From: Planctomycetota bacterium
Lineage (GTDB): Bacteria; Planctomycetota; Phycisphaerae; Tepidisphaerales; Tepidisphaeraceae
Reading direction: 5' to 3'
Assembly: GCA_029777755.1 (NCBI GenBank)
Contig: JAKORQ010000042.1
Location: 1-15,221, forward strand
Length of the DNA: 15,221 bases
Positions 1 through 7,672 of this stretch are shown piece by piece; the stretch's first letter is position 1; the number at the start of each line of letters is the position of its first letter. The notes beneath the pieces were generated by a model. The model did no database searches. It was not told the origin of the DNA and worked only from the letters and a program-made list of their open reading frames with translations. The position numbers and the translations under genes are program-made.

Positions 1-1562
1 GACAGTGACGATCCGCGCTCCGCCAGGATCGTCTGGTAGCCATGCGGAAGTTCCTCGATGAAGTCATGGGCCTGCGCCAGGCGGGCGGCGATCTCGATGT
101 CGCCGGGCGACGCATTGGGATTTCCGTAGGCGATGTTGTTCGCCACCGTGTCGGAGAAGAGGAACGTCTCCTGGAATACGTAGGTCACCTGCGAGCGCAG
201 CGACTGGATCTTGAGCTCGCGTATGTCCACGCCATCGATGAGAATCTGCCCCTCCTGCGGGTCATAAAAGCGGGAGATAAGGCTCACCAGCGTGCTCTTT
301 CCCGAACCAGTCGGGCCAACGATGGCCACCATCTTCCCGGCCGGCACGCTGAAGGAAATATCGTGCAGCACCGGCTTGCCCGCCTCGTAGCCGAAGGTGA
401 CGTTCCTGAAGGTGACGGCGCCGCGTCCCGGCGGCAGTTCGCGTGCATCAGGCGACTCCTTCACCGCAAGCTCGGCCGTAAGGATCTCATGCAGGCGGCG
501 GGCGGAGACCACCGCATTCTGGTACTGCTCATTGATCGGCGCCACCTGCTGCAGCCTGCCCAGGATCGCGCCCATGGCCCAGTTGACCACAAGAAAATCG
601 CCGGCCGTCATCTTGCCGTAGATGATCATAATGGCCGTGAACGCCGTCAGCGTGAGCTGCGACGCGATGGCAATGGAGCGGATGATGGGGTTGAAATTGG
701 CGAAGATGCGGATGCGCTGGCGAACCTTGGCGAAGAAGTCATCGCAGTTCTGGGCGTACTTCTGGATCTCGGCCTTCTCGGTGGCAAACGCCTTCACCAC
801 GTGCACGCCGGCGATGTTCTCGGTGATGAGCTGCACGTTGCGGTCGCCGGCTTCCATGACAGCCTTGGCCGCCGGCTGGGCGATGCGCGAAAAGCGAAGG
901 ATGTACCAGGTCCACAGAGGCAGCGGGATCAGGGCAAGTAAAGCTACCCAGGGTTGGCGCGTCAGCAGCAGGATGATGAAGCCGCCGACGATCAGGATGA
1001 TCTCCAGAATGGTCAGGCAGCACGTCTGCAGGAAGAAGCGCACATTGTTCAGGTCTGACAGTGCGCGGTTGATCAGTTGCCCGGTGCTGATGGCGTCGTG
1101 GAAGCTGAAGCCGACATGCTGCAGCTTGTTGTAGACCGACTCGCGCAGGTAATAGACCATGCCCATGGAGAAGCGCATCGTCGCGACCTGGCGCAGGTAG
1201 CTGATGAACGCACTGAGCGTGACCAGTCCCACGACACTGAGAACCGCCAGCGGAATCCCGGCCGCCGACGGTGAGAACAGCCACGTCCAGAAACCTTCCG
1301 AGGCCTTCTCCGCGGAGTAACTCAGTTTGCCGATGATATCGAGCACGTTGCCCATCTGCCGGGGCAGCAGCACCTCGATGGCGACACCTATCGCCACGAA
1401 CGCGGCCGCGGTGGCGGTCAGTTTCCTGACGGGACTGAGGAACTGGAACATCCAGCGCAGCAGTTGGCCATTGCTCACGTGCTGCGGGGAAGATGCCGCT
1501 GATGACCCACTGGATGGGGAACTGCCGGAGACTTGCGTCGGCGAAGCCTTTGCGATGGACAC
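1..1562 (-). CDS. ABC exporter half-transporter (MsbA-like), 3' end beyond window
   Basis: An inner-membrane type IV ABC exporter with permease and ATPase fused, expected to work as a dimer and export a lipid, drug or peptide. About 520 residues are visible. Residues 1-30 are Ser-rich and low complexity. The permease domain follows, with hydrophobic helices from about residue 47 to 340. Then come an A-loop Tyr (FGYEAGKPVL), a Walker A GPTGSGKST at residues 416-424 and a Q-loop VFQETFLFS. The reading ends at ERGSSL plus two bases of the next codon, exactly where the LSGGQ signature should begin, so the signature, Walker B and H-loop lie outside. GTG at 1562-1560 is chosen as start because an in-frame TAG lies three codons upstream and AAGG sits about 10 bases ahead. 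A second GTG at 1478 has no ribosome site. The substrate cannot be told. The family call is firm. Confidence 0.93.
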   Translation of the reverse strand, partial: MSIAKASPTQVSGSSPSSGSSAASSPQHVSNGQLLRWMFQFLSPVRKLTATAAAFVAIGVAIEVLLPRQMGNVLDIIGKLSYSAEKASEGFWTWLFSPSAAGIPLAVLSVVGLVTLSAFISYLRQVATMRFSMGMVYYLRESVYNKLQHVGFSFHDAISTGQLINRALSDLNNVRFFLQTCCLTILEIILIVGGFIILLLTRQPWVALLALIPLPLWTWYILRFSRIAQPAAKAVMEAGDRNVQLITENIAGVHVVKAFATEKAEIQKYAQNCDDFFAKVRQRIRIFANFNPIIRSIAIASQLTLTAFTAIMIIYGKMTAGDFLVVNWAMGAILGRLQQVAPINEQYQNAVVSARRLHEILTAELAVKESPDARELPPGRGAVTFRNVTFGYEAGKPVLHDISFSVPAGKMVAIVGPTGSGKSTLVSLISRFYDPQEGQILIDGVDIRELKIQSLRSQVTYVFQETFLFSDTVANNIAYGNPNASPGDIEIAARLAQAHDFIEELPHGYQTILAERGSSL

Positions 1563-1592
1563 TTCTAGCTATGCCTTGAAGTAAATACAGTA

Positions 1593-1621
1593 CGCTATGG
1601 TTCTGCAGGCTTCCGGGTCAA
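1593..1621 (-). promoter_or_regulatory. weak candidate promoter for the ABC exporter
   Basis: On the minus strand TTGACC (1621-1616) is followed after 17 bases by ATAGCG (1598-1593). The -35 box is good and the -10 box poor. It lies about 30 bases ahead of the GTG start, the expected place for the exporter promoter in an otherwise geneless gap. Confidence 0.22.
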
Positions 1622-1922
1622 CAACTGACTCGTCTGCGGATAGCCCACCTCACGCATGATACCATGCAACCACGCTCAACATCAGTGGTCTGATTCACCA
1701 AGGTACGTATGCGGCGCTATCTGGTTCACCAGGTGCTCGCGGCATCGATTTCACAACTGCCTCGCTCAAGGCACTTCCGCCGGGGCGAATCACCTGCGAT
1801 GTGCCTGTTCCGCTCGACATGCTTACCGGTACTAAGTGAAGCTGCCAGTGATACTTGCGATTGTTCCAGGCAGCCCGGAGTAACAGGTTGTGTTCGTGGC
1901 GGATGTCTCTTGATCTGGCCCA

Positions 1923-1951
1923 CGTCCTGGCGGCGCGTGACCGCCAGGACG
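1923..1951. repeat. perfect 11-bp inverted repeat, 7-base loop
   Basis: CGTCCTGGCGG (1923-1933) and CCGCCAGGACG (1941-1951) are exact reverse complements around a 7-base loop. No T-run follows on either strand, so it is not a classic intrinsic terminator. Position downstream of the regulator suggests an RNA 3'-end or processing structure, or a leader structure for the ABC exporter. Confidence 0.6.
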
Positions 1952-1977
1952 AGGCGTGCAGTGTGCATGGACATCGG

Positions 1978-1995
1978 CGTCAGCGCCGGCTGACG
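1978..1995 (-). terminator. short stem-loop just after the response regulator
   Basis: CGTCAGC (1978-1984) and GCTGACG (1989-1995) form a 7-bp stem with a 4-base loop, 14 bases past the regulator stop codon. There is no T-tract on the minus strand, so termination here would be weak or Rho-assisted. It may instead protect the mRNA 3' end. Confidence 0.35.
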
Positions 1996-2009
1996 GGACG
2001 TGGCTATCT

Positions 2010-2621
2010 TCAGGAAGAGAACAACTCCTCGGACTCGATGATGCGTTTGGCGATTTCAGCGATGCTGATCCGCCGCTTCTGGCTCTCCTGCTGCAGGCGA
2101 CGATGGGCGTCCGGCTCGGGGAGGTTAAGCCGACGCATGAGGATCCCCTTGGCGCGCTCCACCAGCTTGCGCGTCTCCAGCGTCAGGATCAGTTCTTCCT
2201 TTTCCTCCACCAGCCTGGCGTGATCAGAGAAGCGCGTAAGCACAACCCCGATCTGGGCCGCCAGTGCCTCGGCGCTCACCGGCTTGACCAGGTACCCGAA
2301 AACGCCGGCGGCGGCCGCGCGATTGATCAACTCCTCATCGCTATAGGCGCTGACGATGATCATGGGCACCCGGCGCTCAGCCAGCAGTTGCCCGGCAAGC
2401 TCGATGCCGTCGGTCTGGTCGAGACGGATATCCATCAGCACCAGTTCGGGCCTCATCTCACGGAAGAACCTGCGGGCCTCCTCCCCGTCGGCCGCCTGGC
2501 CGATCACCTTGTGGCCGAGCTTCTCCAACTGGGCGCGCAGGCCCATGCCTACGAGTGTGTCATCCTCAACGATCAATGCCCGCAGTCCGTTACGTCTGGA
2601 TACATCATTCTGCTGTCGCAT
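2010..2621 (-). CDS. ANTAR-domain response regulator (receiver plus RNA-binding output)
   Basis: A 203-residue cytoplasmic two-component regulator. Residues 12-130 are a receiver domain: acidic pair D20/D21, phosphoacceptor D64 in LVLMDIRLDQTDG, S91 in the IIVSAYS strand and K113 in YLVKPV. A helical linker (131-150) leads to an ANTAR domain (about 143-196) with the typical ERAKGILM pattern and a final IAEIAKRII helix. ANTAR proteins such as AmiR, NasR and EutV bind paired RNA hairpins and prevent transcription termination, so this regulator should act on nascent RNA. Its ATG directly follows the kinase stop (TAA then ATG), and its AGGAG ribosome site lies inside the last kinase codons. Strong translational coupling to the kinase and a cognate pair are therefore expected. 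The RNA targets are unknown, and no matching dual hexaloop hairpin was found in this window. Confidence 0.94.
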   Translation of the reverse strand: MRQQNDVSRRNGLRALIVEDDTLVGMGLRAQLEKLGHKVIGQAADGEEARRFFREMRPELVLMDIRLDQTDGIELAGQLLAERRVPMIIVSAYSDEELINRAAAAGVFGYLVKPVSAEALAAQIGVVLTRFSDHARLVEEKEELILTLETRKLVERAKGILMRRLNLPEPDAHRRLQQESQKRRISIAEIAKRIIESEELFSS

Positions 2622-5273
2622 TTATCTCCTCAGATCACCCTCTTCACGGTCGCGTTCCAAGGGGAACTCGACTGTAACTATCGTTCCGCCCTCACTTCGA
2701 CGCCGCATCAGGAACCTGCCGCGGAGTTCCCGACCAACCAATCCCTTGACCAGCCGCAGCCCCAGCCCCGTTGATGTAACCGGCGGAGCCATGACGGCAA
2801 GCCCACCTTCCTCTTCAGTACCATGTTCGCTGCCAGCCGTCCCGTCATCTATCACGTCCAGCACCACTGTCTTGGAGTCGGTAAGCCTTGCCCGGATGGT
2901 GAGCGTGCCGCGCGAACCCAGCCCGTGCACCACCGCGTTATAGCACAACTCATGGATGATCATACCGAGACTGACCGCAAGGGTGGTCTTCAGCCAGATC
3001 TCTTTTTCACCAAGGTCTTTTACGATCTCCACGCCCGGCGGTTTCACCACCGCCAGCGACGGGATCACCTGCTCCACAAGCTGCGCCAGAGATACCGACG
3101 TGATGCCGCCGGAGAAAAGCTCATGGGCGCGGGCGATGTTGCCGATTCGCTCCGTCACCCTATCCAGCCACTGCCTCACATTGTCGGGCATCTCCATGTT
3201 GGCGCTCATCGCCAGCAGCCCGACTATTCCGGCGAGGTTGTTCTTTACACGGTGATTCAGCTCGCGCAGCAGCATAGCGCGGGTCTCCGCGTCGCGCCTG
3301 ATTTGCTGGTTGAGCTGCGCCATCTCAATGGCCGCCGACGCCCGCTGCGCCAGCACTCGCGCAAGCTCGAGCTGGTCGCTGGTGAACGCCCCATGGGTGG
3401 CCGACATGAACAGCAGGCATCCGATCGGCCGACCGTCGCTGTGCGTCATCGGCACATACGCCAATCCCGCCAGCCATGGCTCGGCCAGTTGCCCGAACCC
3501 GCGATCCTTTACTTCCTCCGGGGCAATCACGCACACGCCCTCCGGCCGGGACAGCGCCACCAACTGCTCGCCAGTGAGCGTGATGCGCCTGCCAAAGAAC
3601 CGCACACCCAGTTCGCCGGTCGCCGCCACGATCTCAAGCTCGTTTTCATTTCGCGTGCGCAGGGCCACCACGCATGCCTCCAGCCCCAGCGACTTTGGCG
3701 CAAACTGCGCCATGTGGCCCAGTGTCCCCTCCGGCGTGCCTGCCTGGTAGAGCTCGCCCAGCAGCGTCAGCATCATCTCGCGGCGCTGCGCCAGCTTCAC
3801 CTGCACGGAAAGGGCATCGCGCATCTGCTCGTGGATCGCCTCGTCACTGAGCAGCGCGGCCGTCTGCGACGCCCACAGCTTCACCAGCGACTGCCTTGCC
3901 TCCGCCCATGCCTCCGCCGAGCGCGAAGCGAACAGCATCACGCCGATCAAACGATCGGAAAACAGTGGGGCCAATACGCCGCTGTGCAGCATTTCCACTT
4001 CAAACAGACGCAAGGCGGCCATGCCATCGCGGCGGTCCGGCGATATCGGCAGCGGCTTGCCCGCGAACACGTCGCGCAACAGATCCATGTCGTTGTCGGC
4101 CAGCTCGATGGTGCGGTTCAGCGGCACATTGCCATACGCCGAAATCAGCTCCAGCCGACGCCGATCGGAGGTGAGCTGATATATGCCGATGACATCGCTG
4201 TCGGTCAGCGGCTGGGCCGACTCCAGCAGCGAGAGCATCGCCTTTTTCCAATCGCCGCGGCTGGCGGCGATGCTGCGGGCAAGCTCCGACATGATCTCGA
4301 TGACCTGCAGGTGGCCGCGCTCGAGGATCATGTGCTGCCATTTGCGCTTCATGGCGTCCAGCAGCGACCCGGCCGCTATCAGGCATCCCACCACGCCCAC
4401 GGCCAGCACGATCTCATCCGTCTGCGAATCGTGCTGACGGATGAACTGCGAGGTCGGCATGATCTGGCAGTTCCAGACCTGGTCGAGCATCGGCAGCTTG
4501 GCGATCATCCGCAGCTTGGGATCGCGCTCCACCAGGTAATCGCCGGTGCGGTAGATGACCTGGTCGTCGCGAATGATGCTCAGTGAGAAGAGCTGGCGCA
4601 GCTGCTCGTCGGCGAAATGCTCAATCAGGCGCGAGGTACGCACGATGGCCGCCACGCCACCACGCTCTCCATGTTCGCCAAGGGGAAAGTAAAGCAGTGT
4701 CAGCGACTGGCCGAACGCCCCTTCATAGCTTGGCCCGACGATCGGCTGCCCCGGCCCAGCCTTGATTTTGAGCTGATTCCACAACCCCGACTCGGTACCG
4801 TAGGGAAGTGCGTCGGAGTCGCTGCCGGAGGATTCCGCCAGAGTCGCGGCGTCGCTGGATATCCAGTAGATCGACTCGTAAATGTCGTAGCTGCGACGGA
4901 TGGCATCGGCGCTGTCGATGAATGCTCCCGGAGAACGGAGCGAACCGCTCTCGATCTCATCGCACAGCTTCCTGGCCGGCTGGAGGAAGCGCAAATTAGT
5001 CTCGGCCCAGCGATGCTCGATATCGTCGCGCAGCTTCTGCAGCGCGGTCTGCACCCCCTGCTCGTGCCACTGGCGCACCAGCATCCACACCAGCACCGTC
5101 GCCGTCACCATGATGGTCAGCAACGTGAAGCGCAGGATGGTGCGCTTGCGCATCGGCTCCGGCCGAACCACGTCGAGCATGCGCGCAAGGTCGGGTCGGG
5201 CAACAGGTACAGAACCCTTGCCGGCCCGCTTCTTCTCATGCTCGTGCGAAATGCGACTCAAAACATGCTCCAA
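2622..5273 (-). CDS. membrane sensor histidine kinase, two GAF-like regions, HisKA_2 core
   Basis: An 883-residue sensor kinase. A membrane helix (about 45-66) and a second (about 289-308) frame an extracytoplasmic sensor region of about 220 residues that I do not recognise. Two GAF-like regions follow (about 330-480 and 505-650). The dimerisation and phosphoacceptor helix carries the HisKA_2 motif ELNHRVKNNLAGIVGLL with phosphoacceptor His674. The ATPase domain shows an N-box HELCYNAVVHG near 773, a G1-like DVIDDGTAG near 806 and GLGLRLV near 837. HisKA_2 kinases commonly pair with ANTAR regulators, and one follows at zero spacing. The start is uncertain. TTG at 5273 gives the longest form but has no SD; ATG at residue 32 or 41 would still keep the first membrane helix. 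The TTG overlaps the end of a small ORF (5258-5368) that could feed ribosomes to it. A 587-codon ORF on the opposite strand is a GC shadow. Confidence 0.92.
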   Translation of the reverse strand: MEHVLSRISHEHEKKRAGKGSVPVARPDLARMLDVVRPEPMRKRTILRFTLLTIMVTATVLVWMLVRQWHEQGVQTALQKLRDDIEHRWAETNLRFLQPARKLCDEIESGSLRSPGAFIDSADAIRRSYDIYESIYWISSDAATLAESSGSDSDALPYGTESGLWNQLKIKAGPGQPIVGPSYEGAFGQSLTLLYFPLGEHGERGGVAAIVRTSRLIEHFADEQLRQLFSLSIIRDDQVIYRTGDYLVERDPKLRMIAKLPMLDQVWNCQIMPTSQFIRQHDSQTDEIVLAVGVVGCLIAAGSLLDAMKRKWQHMILERGHLQVIEIMSELARSIAASRGDWKKAMLSLLESAQPLTDSDVIGIYQLTSDRRRLELISAYGNVPLNRTIELADNDMDLLRDVFAGKPLPISPDRRDGMAALRLFEVEMLHSGVLAPLFSDRLIGVMLFASRSAEAWAEARQSLVKLWASQTAALLSDEAIHEQMRDALSVQVKLAQRREMMLTLLGELYQAGTPEGTLGHMAQFAPKSLGLEACVVALRTRNENELEIVAATGELGVRFFGRRITLTGEQLVALSRPEGVCVIAPEEVKDRGFGQLAEPWLAGLAYVPMTHSDGRPIGCLLFMSATHGAFTSDQLELARVLAQRASAAIEMAQLNQQIRRDAETRAMLLRELNHRVKNNLAGIVGLLAMSANMEMPDNVRQWLDRVTERIGNIARAHELFSGGITSVSLAQLVEQVIPSLAVVKPPGVEIVKDLGEKEIWLKTTLAVSLGMIIHELCYNAVVHGLGSRGTLTIRARLTDSKTVVLDVIDDGTAGSEHGTEEEGGLAVMAPPVTSTGLGLRLVKGLVGRELRGRFLMRRRSEGGTIVTVEFPLERDREEGDLRR

Positions 5274-5368
5274 TGGAGACTTACAGTCACAATAACCAAT
5301 GCATAAGCGGGTTCAACCGTAAACTGAAGCCCCCGGTTAGGCAGACGGCAGATCATTGGAGGAATCAT
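5258..5368 (-). CDS. possible 36-residue leader ORF overlapping the kinase start
   Basis: An ATG at 5368-5366 is preceded by GGGAGG with an 8-base spacing, the best ribosome site in this intergenic stretch. The ORF runs 36 codons to TGA at 5260-5258. It begins MIPPMICRLPNRGLQF and has a hydrophobic middle, AYALVIVTVSL, before a short LHWSMF end. Its last codons overlap the proposed TTG start of the kinase (5273) in another frame. The kinase start itself lacks an SD, so this small ORF could deliver ribosomes to it or act as a regulatory leader peptide. No family is recognised. A chance ORF is possible; the support is the ribosome site and the geometry, not conservation. Confidence 0.35.
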   Translation of the reverse strand: MIPPMICRLPNRGLQFTVEPAYALVIVTVSLHWSMF

Positions 5369-5444
5369 TATCTGGACCTCCCTATCAGGATAGCAGAGAA
5401 GATCTGGGCGTGTGGCAGATCACGTCAGCCGCAAGCCGCCGTTG

Positions 5445-7655
5445 CTACTGCGCCGGCGCGCTTGCAGGCATCACCCTGGAAAACTCCAGGCGACGCAGGC
5501 CGTCCATCTCCTGCCAGTTCCAGTGGCGCCAAACCCTCTGCGACCATTCGCTTACCAGCGTCCACTCGCCGTCGAGCCCCTTCTCGATCTGCTCAGGAGT
5601 CTCAGGTGCCAGGCTTCTGCGTTGCCAGATGATCAGACGCGTCGTCTCCGGGCGGCGTTTCAGTTCCCTGCTGGTCCGACCGACGTTGTGATATCGGGAA
5701 AACGGCTTCTTGAGCATCACATCGGTCGGGCCGTTGTACATGCGATTCGGCGAGTACTCCCCATCGATGTGCTGATACAGGTAGTACCTGGTGGCCGTGT
5801 CATTCACGCCCGCGCCGCCCTGCGAAGGCATCGTCCCGCGATCGCGGATGAACACCGCCACCGTCGGGTCGCGATCCGCCAGCGCCATGTCATATGCCAT
5901 CAGGTCAACACGCGGCTCGGGGTCAAGCGCCAGTCGAGCGGTGTACTGCGCCAGGTTGATCGCGACGAAGGCGCTGGCCACGATCGCCGGTATCACCCTG
6001 CCGGGCAGGCGGGAGATCGCGATAGCCATAACGATCAGCACGGCCGGAGCGATGATGCCCAGGTAGCGCGGCATCCATATCGACTTCCATTCGCGGCTGT
6101 TGGCCCGCAGATGCTCCCAGGCCAAGTGGCACGCAACGCAGGCGATGAAGATGAAGATGGCCACCCCCGCGGCCGACGCGAATCGCTTCAGCCTCTGCTT
6201 GTTCGTGGCGCCTACCGACGCCCACGAAACGGCCGCCGCCAACGCGATGATCCCGCCCATCAACCATGGCCGGCCGGCGTACTCCATCATCGCCATGTAC
6301 CATTGTGCAGAGCCTGACCTGACGGCACATGCCACCGTCACGACGAGCGCCAGGCCAAGCAGGATCGCGGCGATCCAATGGACATACCTTTTTCTCACCG
6401 CCAACAGCGCGACAGCCCCCGCCGCTATCGCCATCCACAGCAGATGCCAGGAGAACTGCCTGCCCAGGTCCATGAGCCAGTCGACCGGCGACACCGACCG
6501 GCTCATCGAGCGACAGTAGAACAGTCCATAGGTGGGCATCACCACCCAGAAGCCAAGCCAGAGCAGTCTTTGCCATGGCCGGGAGGATTCTGCCACCGCC
6601 AGCCTGCGCCGCCTGGGCCAACAGACAGCGCCTGCCGCGAGGACGATGATGCACCCTGCCAGCGTACCCCATGCCGCATCCAGCACCCACGGCGGGATGC
6701 GCACGCCATCAGCCTCCTCTGCCCGCGAGTAGCCGAACAGGTATGATGTCAGCGAGTCGCGCAAAAGCATCGCCCCGGACTTGCCGCGGTTGTGATGCTC
6801 GATCCAGTTGATCCCGCTGTGGAACCAGTTGGGGGTTGGCCGGCCGGTATCCTCCTGCTGGACCGTGGGCACCAGTCCGCCGGATCTTTCCGCCCACGTG
6901 TTGTACTGCGTGTAGTAGATGTATGGCCCGATCCCCATCACTGCGATGCCGACGGGGTAAAGCAGCCAGCGCCAATGCGGTCGGCCACTGGTAAGCAACA
7001 TCAGTGCGCCAACCGGCACCACCAGCCACGCGGTCGAATGCAGGCCAACCGCGGCCACACCGGATGCCACCCACGCCCACCATGCAACTCCCCCGCCGCC
7101 GCGCAACCACCAGAGGAGAAATGCAACATGCAGCGTGATCATGCTCCACGTCTGCATGTACATCTTGGCATCGCGTGAGTAGTTGAGGTAATACGCCGAC
7201 GTCGCCGCGAACAGCGCAGCCAGCAGCCCTATCCTCGGCGAGACAAGCTGGCGCGCCAGCAGATAGATCGCGGGAATCATCACTACTCCCGCGATGGCGG
7301 GCGCCAGTCGCATCAACAATGGCGTGAGCTTCCAGTTCTGCCCCATCCACCAGTACAGCTCATAGTGCAGAGGGACAAAACCATCGTCGCGATTTCCCTC
7401 CAGCATCTGCTCGAAGGTGCCGACAGTGCGTGCCCAGGTGGCCGCCTCGTCGCCCCACAGCGCTGGTCTGTCCAGCCACGCGAAACGAAGCACAGCGCCG
7501 GCGATGATGATCATCGCCAGAAGCACATAGTGCCAGCGCCCGACTCCAGGCGCGGATTTCGTCTCGTCCACAGGCGTATCGGCAGTCGCCTCAGGCATAT
7601 CAACTGGGCATTCTACCTGCGCCGGTGGGGCGACGTTGGACCCTTGCGCGGCCAA
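5445..7655 (-). CDS. GT39/ArnT-like polytopic membrane glycosyltransferase
   Basis: A 736-residue membrane protein of the PMT/ArnT (GT-C fold) type. These enzymes move a sugar from a polyprenyl-phosphate donor to an acceptor on the outer face of the membrane. Residues 1-40 are a charged cytoplasmic tail. The first helix spans about 42-60 and is followed by RPALWGDEAATW, whose D69/E70 pair is in the catalytic first-loop position typical of the family. A second family-like stretch is YYLNYSRDAKMYMQ. About ten more hydrophobic helices follow, and a soluble C-terminal region (about 590-736) probably lies outside. The gene starts 17 bases after the hydrolase stop, so the two are likely co-transcribed. 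TTG at 7655 has no well-spaced SD; ATG at residue 20 is an alternative that loses only the tail. The acceptor may be the neighbouring secreted hydrolase or a surface glycan; that part is inference. Confidence 0.85.
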   Translation of the reverse strand: MAAQGSNVAPPAQVECPVDMPEATADTPVDETKSAPGVGRWHYVLLAMIIIAGAVLRFAWLDRPALWGDEAATWARTVGTFEQMLEGNRDDGFVPLHYELYWWMGQNWKLTPLLMRLAPAIAGVVMIPAIYLLARQLVSPRIGLLAALFAATSAYYLNYSRDAKMYMQTWSMITLHVAFLLWWLRGGGGVAWWAWVASGVAAVGLHSTAWLVVPVGALMLLTSGRPHWRWLLYPVGIAVMGIGPYIYYTQYNTWAERSGGLVPTVQQEDTGRPTPNWFHSGINWIEHHNRGKSGAMLLRDSLTSYLFGYSRAEEADGVRIPPWVLDAAWGTLAGCIIVLAAGAVCWPRRRRLAVAESSRPWQRLLWLGFWVVMPTYGLFYCRSMSRSVSPVDWLMDLGRQFSWHLLWMAIAAGAVALLAVRKRYVHWIAAILLGLALVVTVACAVRSGSAQWYMAMMEYAGRPWLMGGIIALAAAVSWASVGATNKQRLKRFASAAGVAIFIFIACVACHLAWEHLRANSREWKSIWMPRYLGIIAPAVLIVMAIAISRLPGRVIPAIVASAFVAINLAQYTARLALDPEPRVDLMAYDMALADRDPTVAVFIRDRGTMPSQGGAGVNDTATRYYLYQHIDGEYSPNRMYNGPTDVMLKKPFSRYHNVGRTSRELKRRPETTRLIIWQRRSLAPETPEQIEKGLDGEWTLVSEWSQRVWRHWNWQEMDGLRRLEFSRVMPASAPAQ

Positions 7656-7672
7656 TCCTGCTGATTTGCGGC

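Larger units (their letters stand above)
1563..2009. other. 447-base geneless gap between regulator and ABC exporter
   Basis: This stretch lies downstream of the response regulator and upstream of the ABC exporter. Two overlapping ORFs of 82 and 94 codons occur here, but neither has a recognisable domain, hydrophobic pattern or good ribosome site, so I do not call a gene. It holds two stem-loops (1923-1951 and 1978-1995), listed separately, and a weak promoter candidate for the exporter. I see nothing else in it. Confidence 0.6.

Noticed and set aside
42..941. 299-codon plus-strand frame opposite the ABC exporter
   Set aside because: The minus strand encodes an unmistakable ABC exporter with Walker A in the same place; the plus frame has no recognisable feature.
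1709..1993. 94-codon plus-strand and 82-codon minus-strand frames in the long gap
   Set aside because: They overlap one another, carry no domain or good ribosome site, and cross the inverted repeats; chance ORFs are more likely.
1923..1995. Possible ANTAR target RNA next to the regulator gene
   Set aside because: The loops are 7 and 4 bases and lack the A1/G4 hexaloop pattern, and no terminator T-run overlaps them.
2823..4586. 587-codon open frame on the plus strand opposite the kinase
   Set aside because: Its product is dominated by Arg, His, Gln and Leu with no domain, as expected from a third-position GC shadow of the clear kinase gene.
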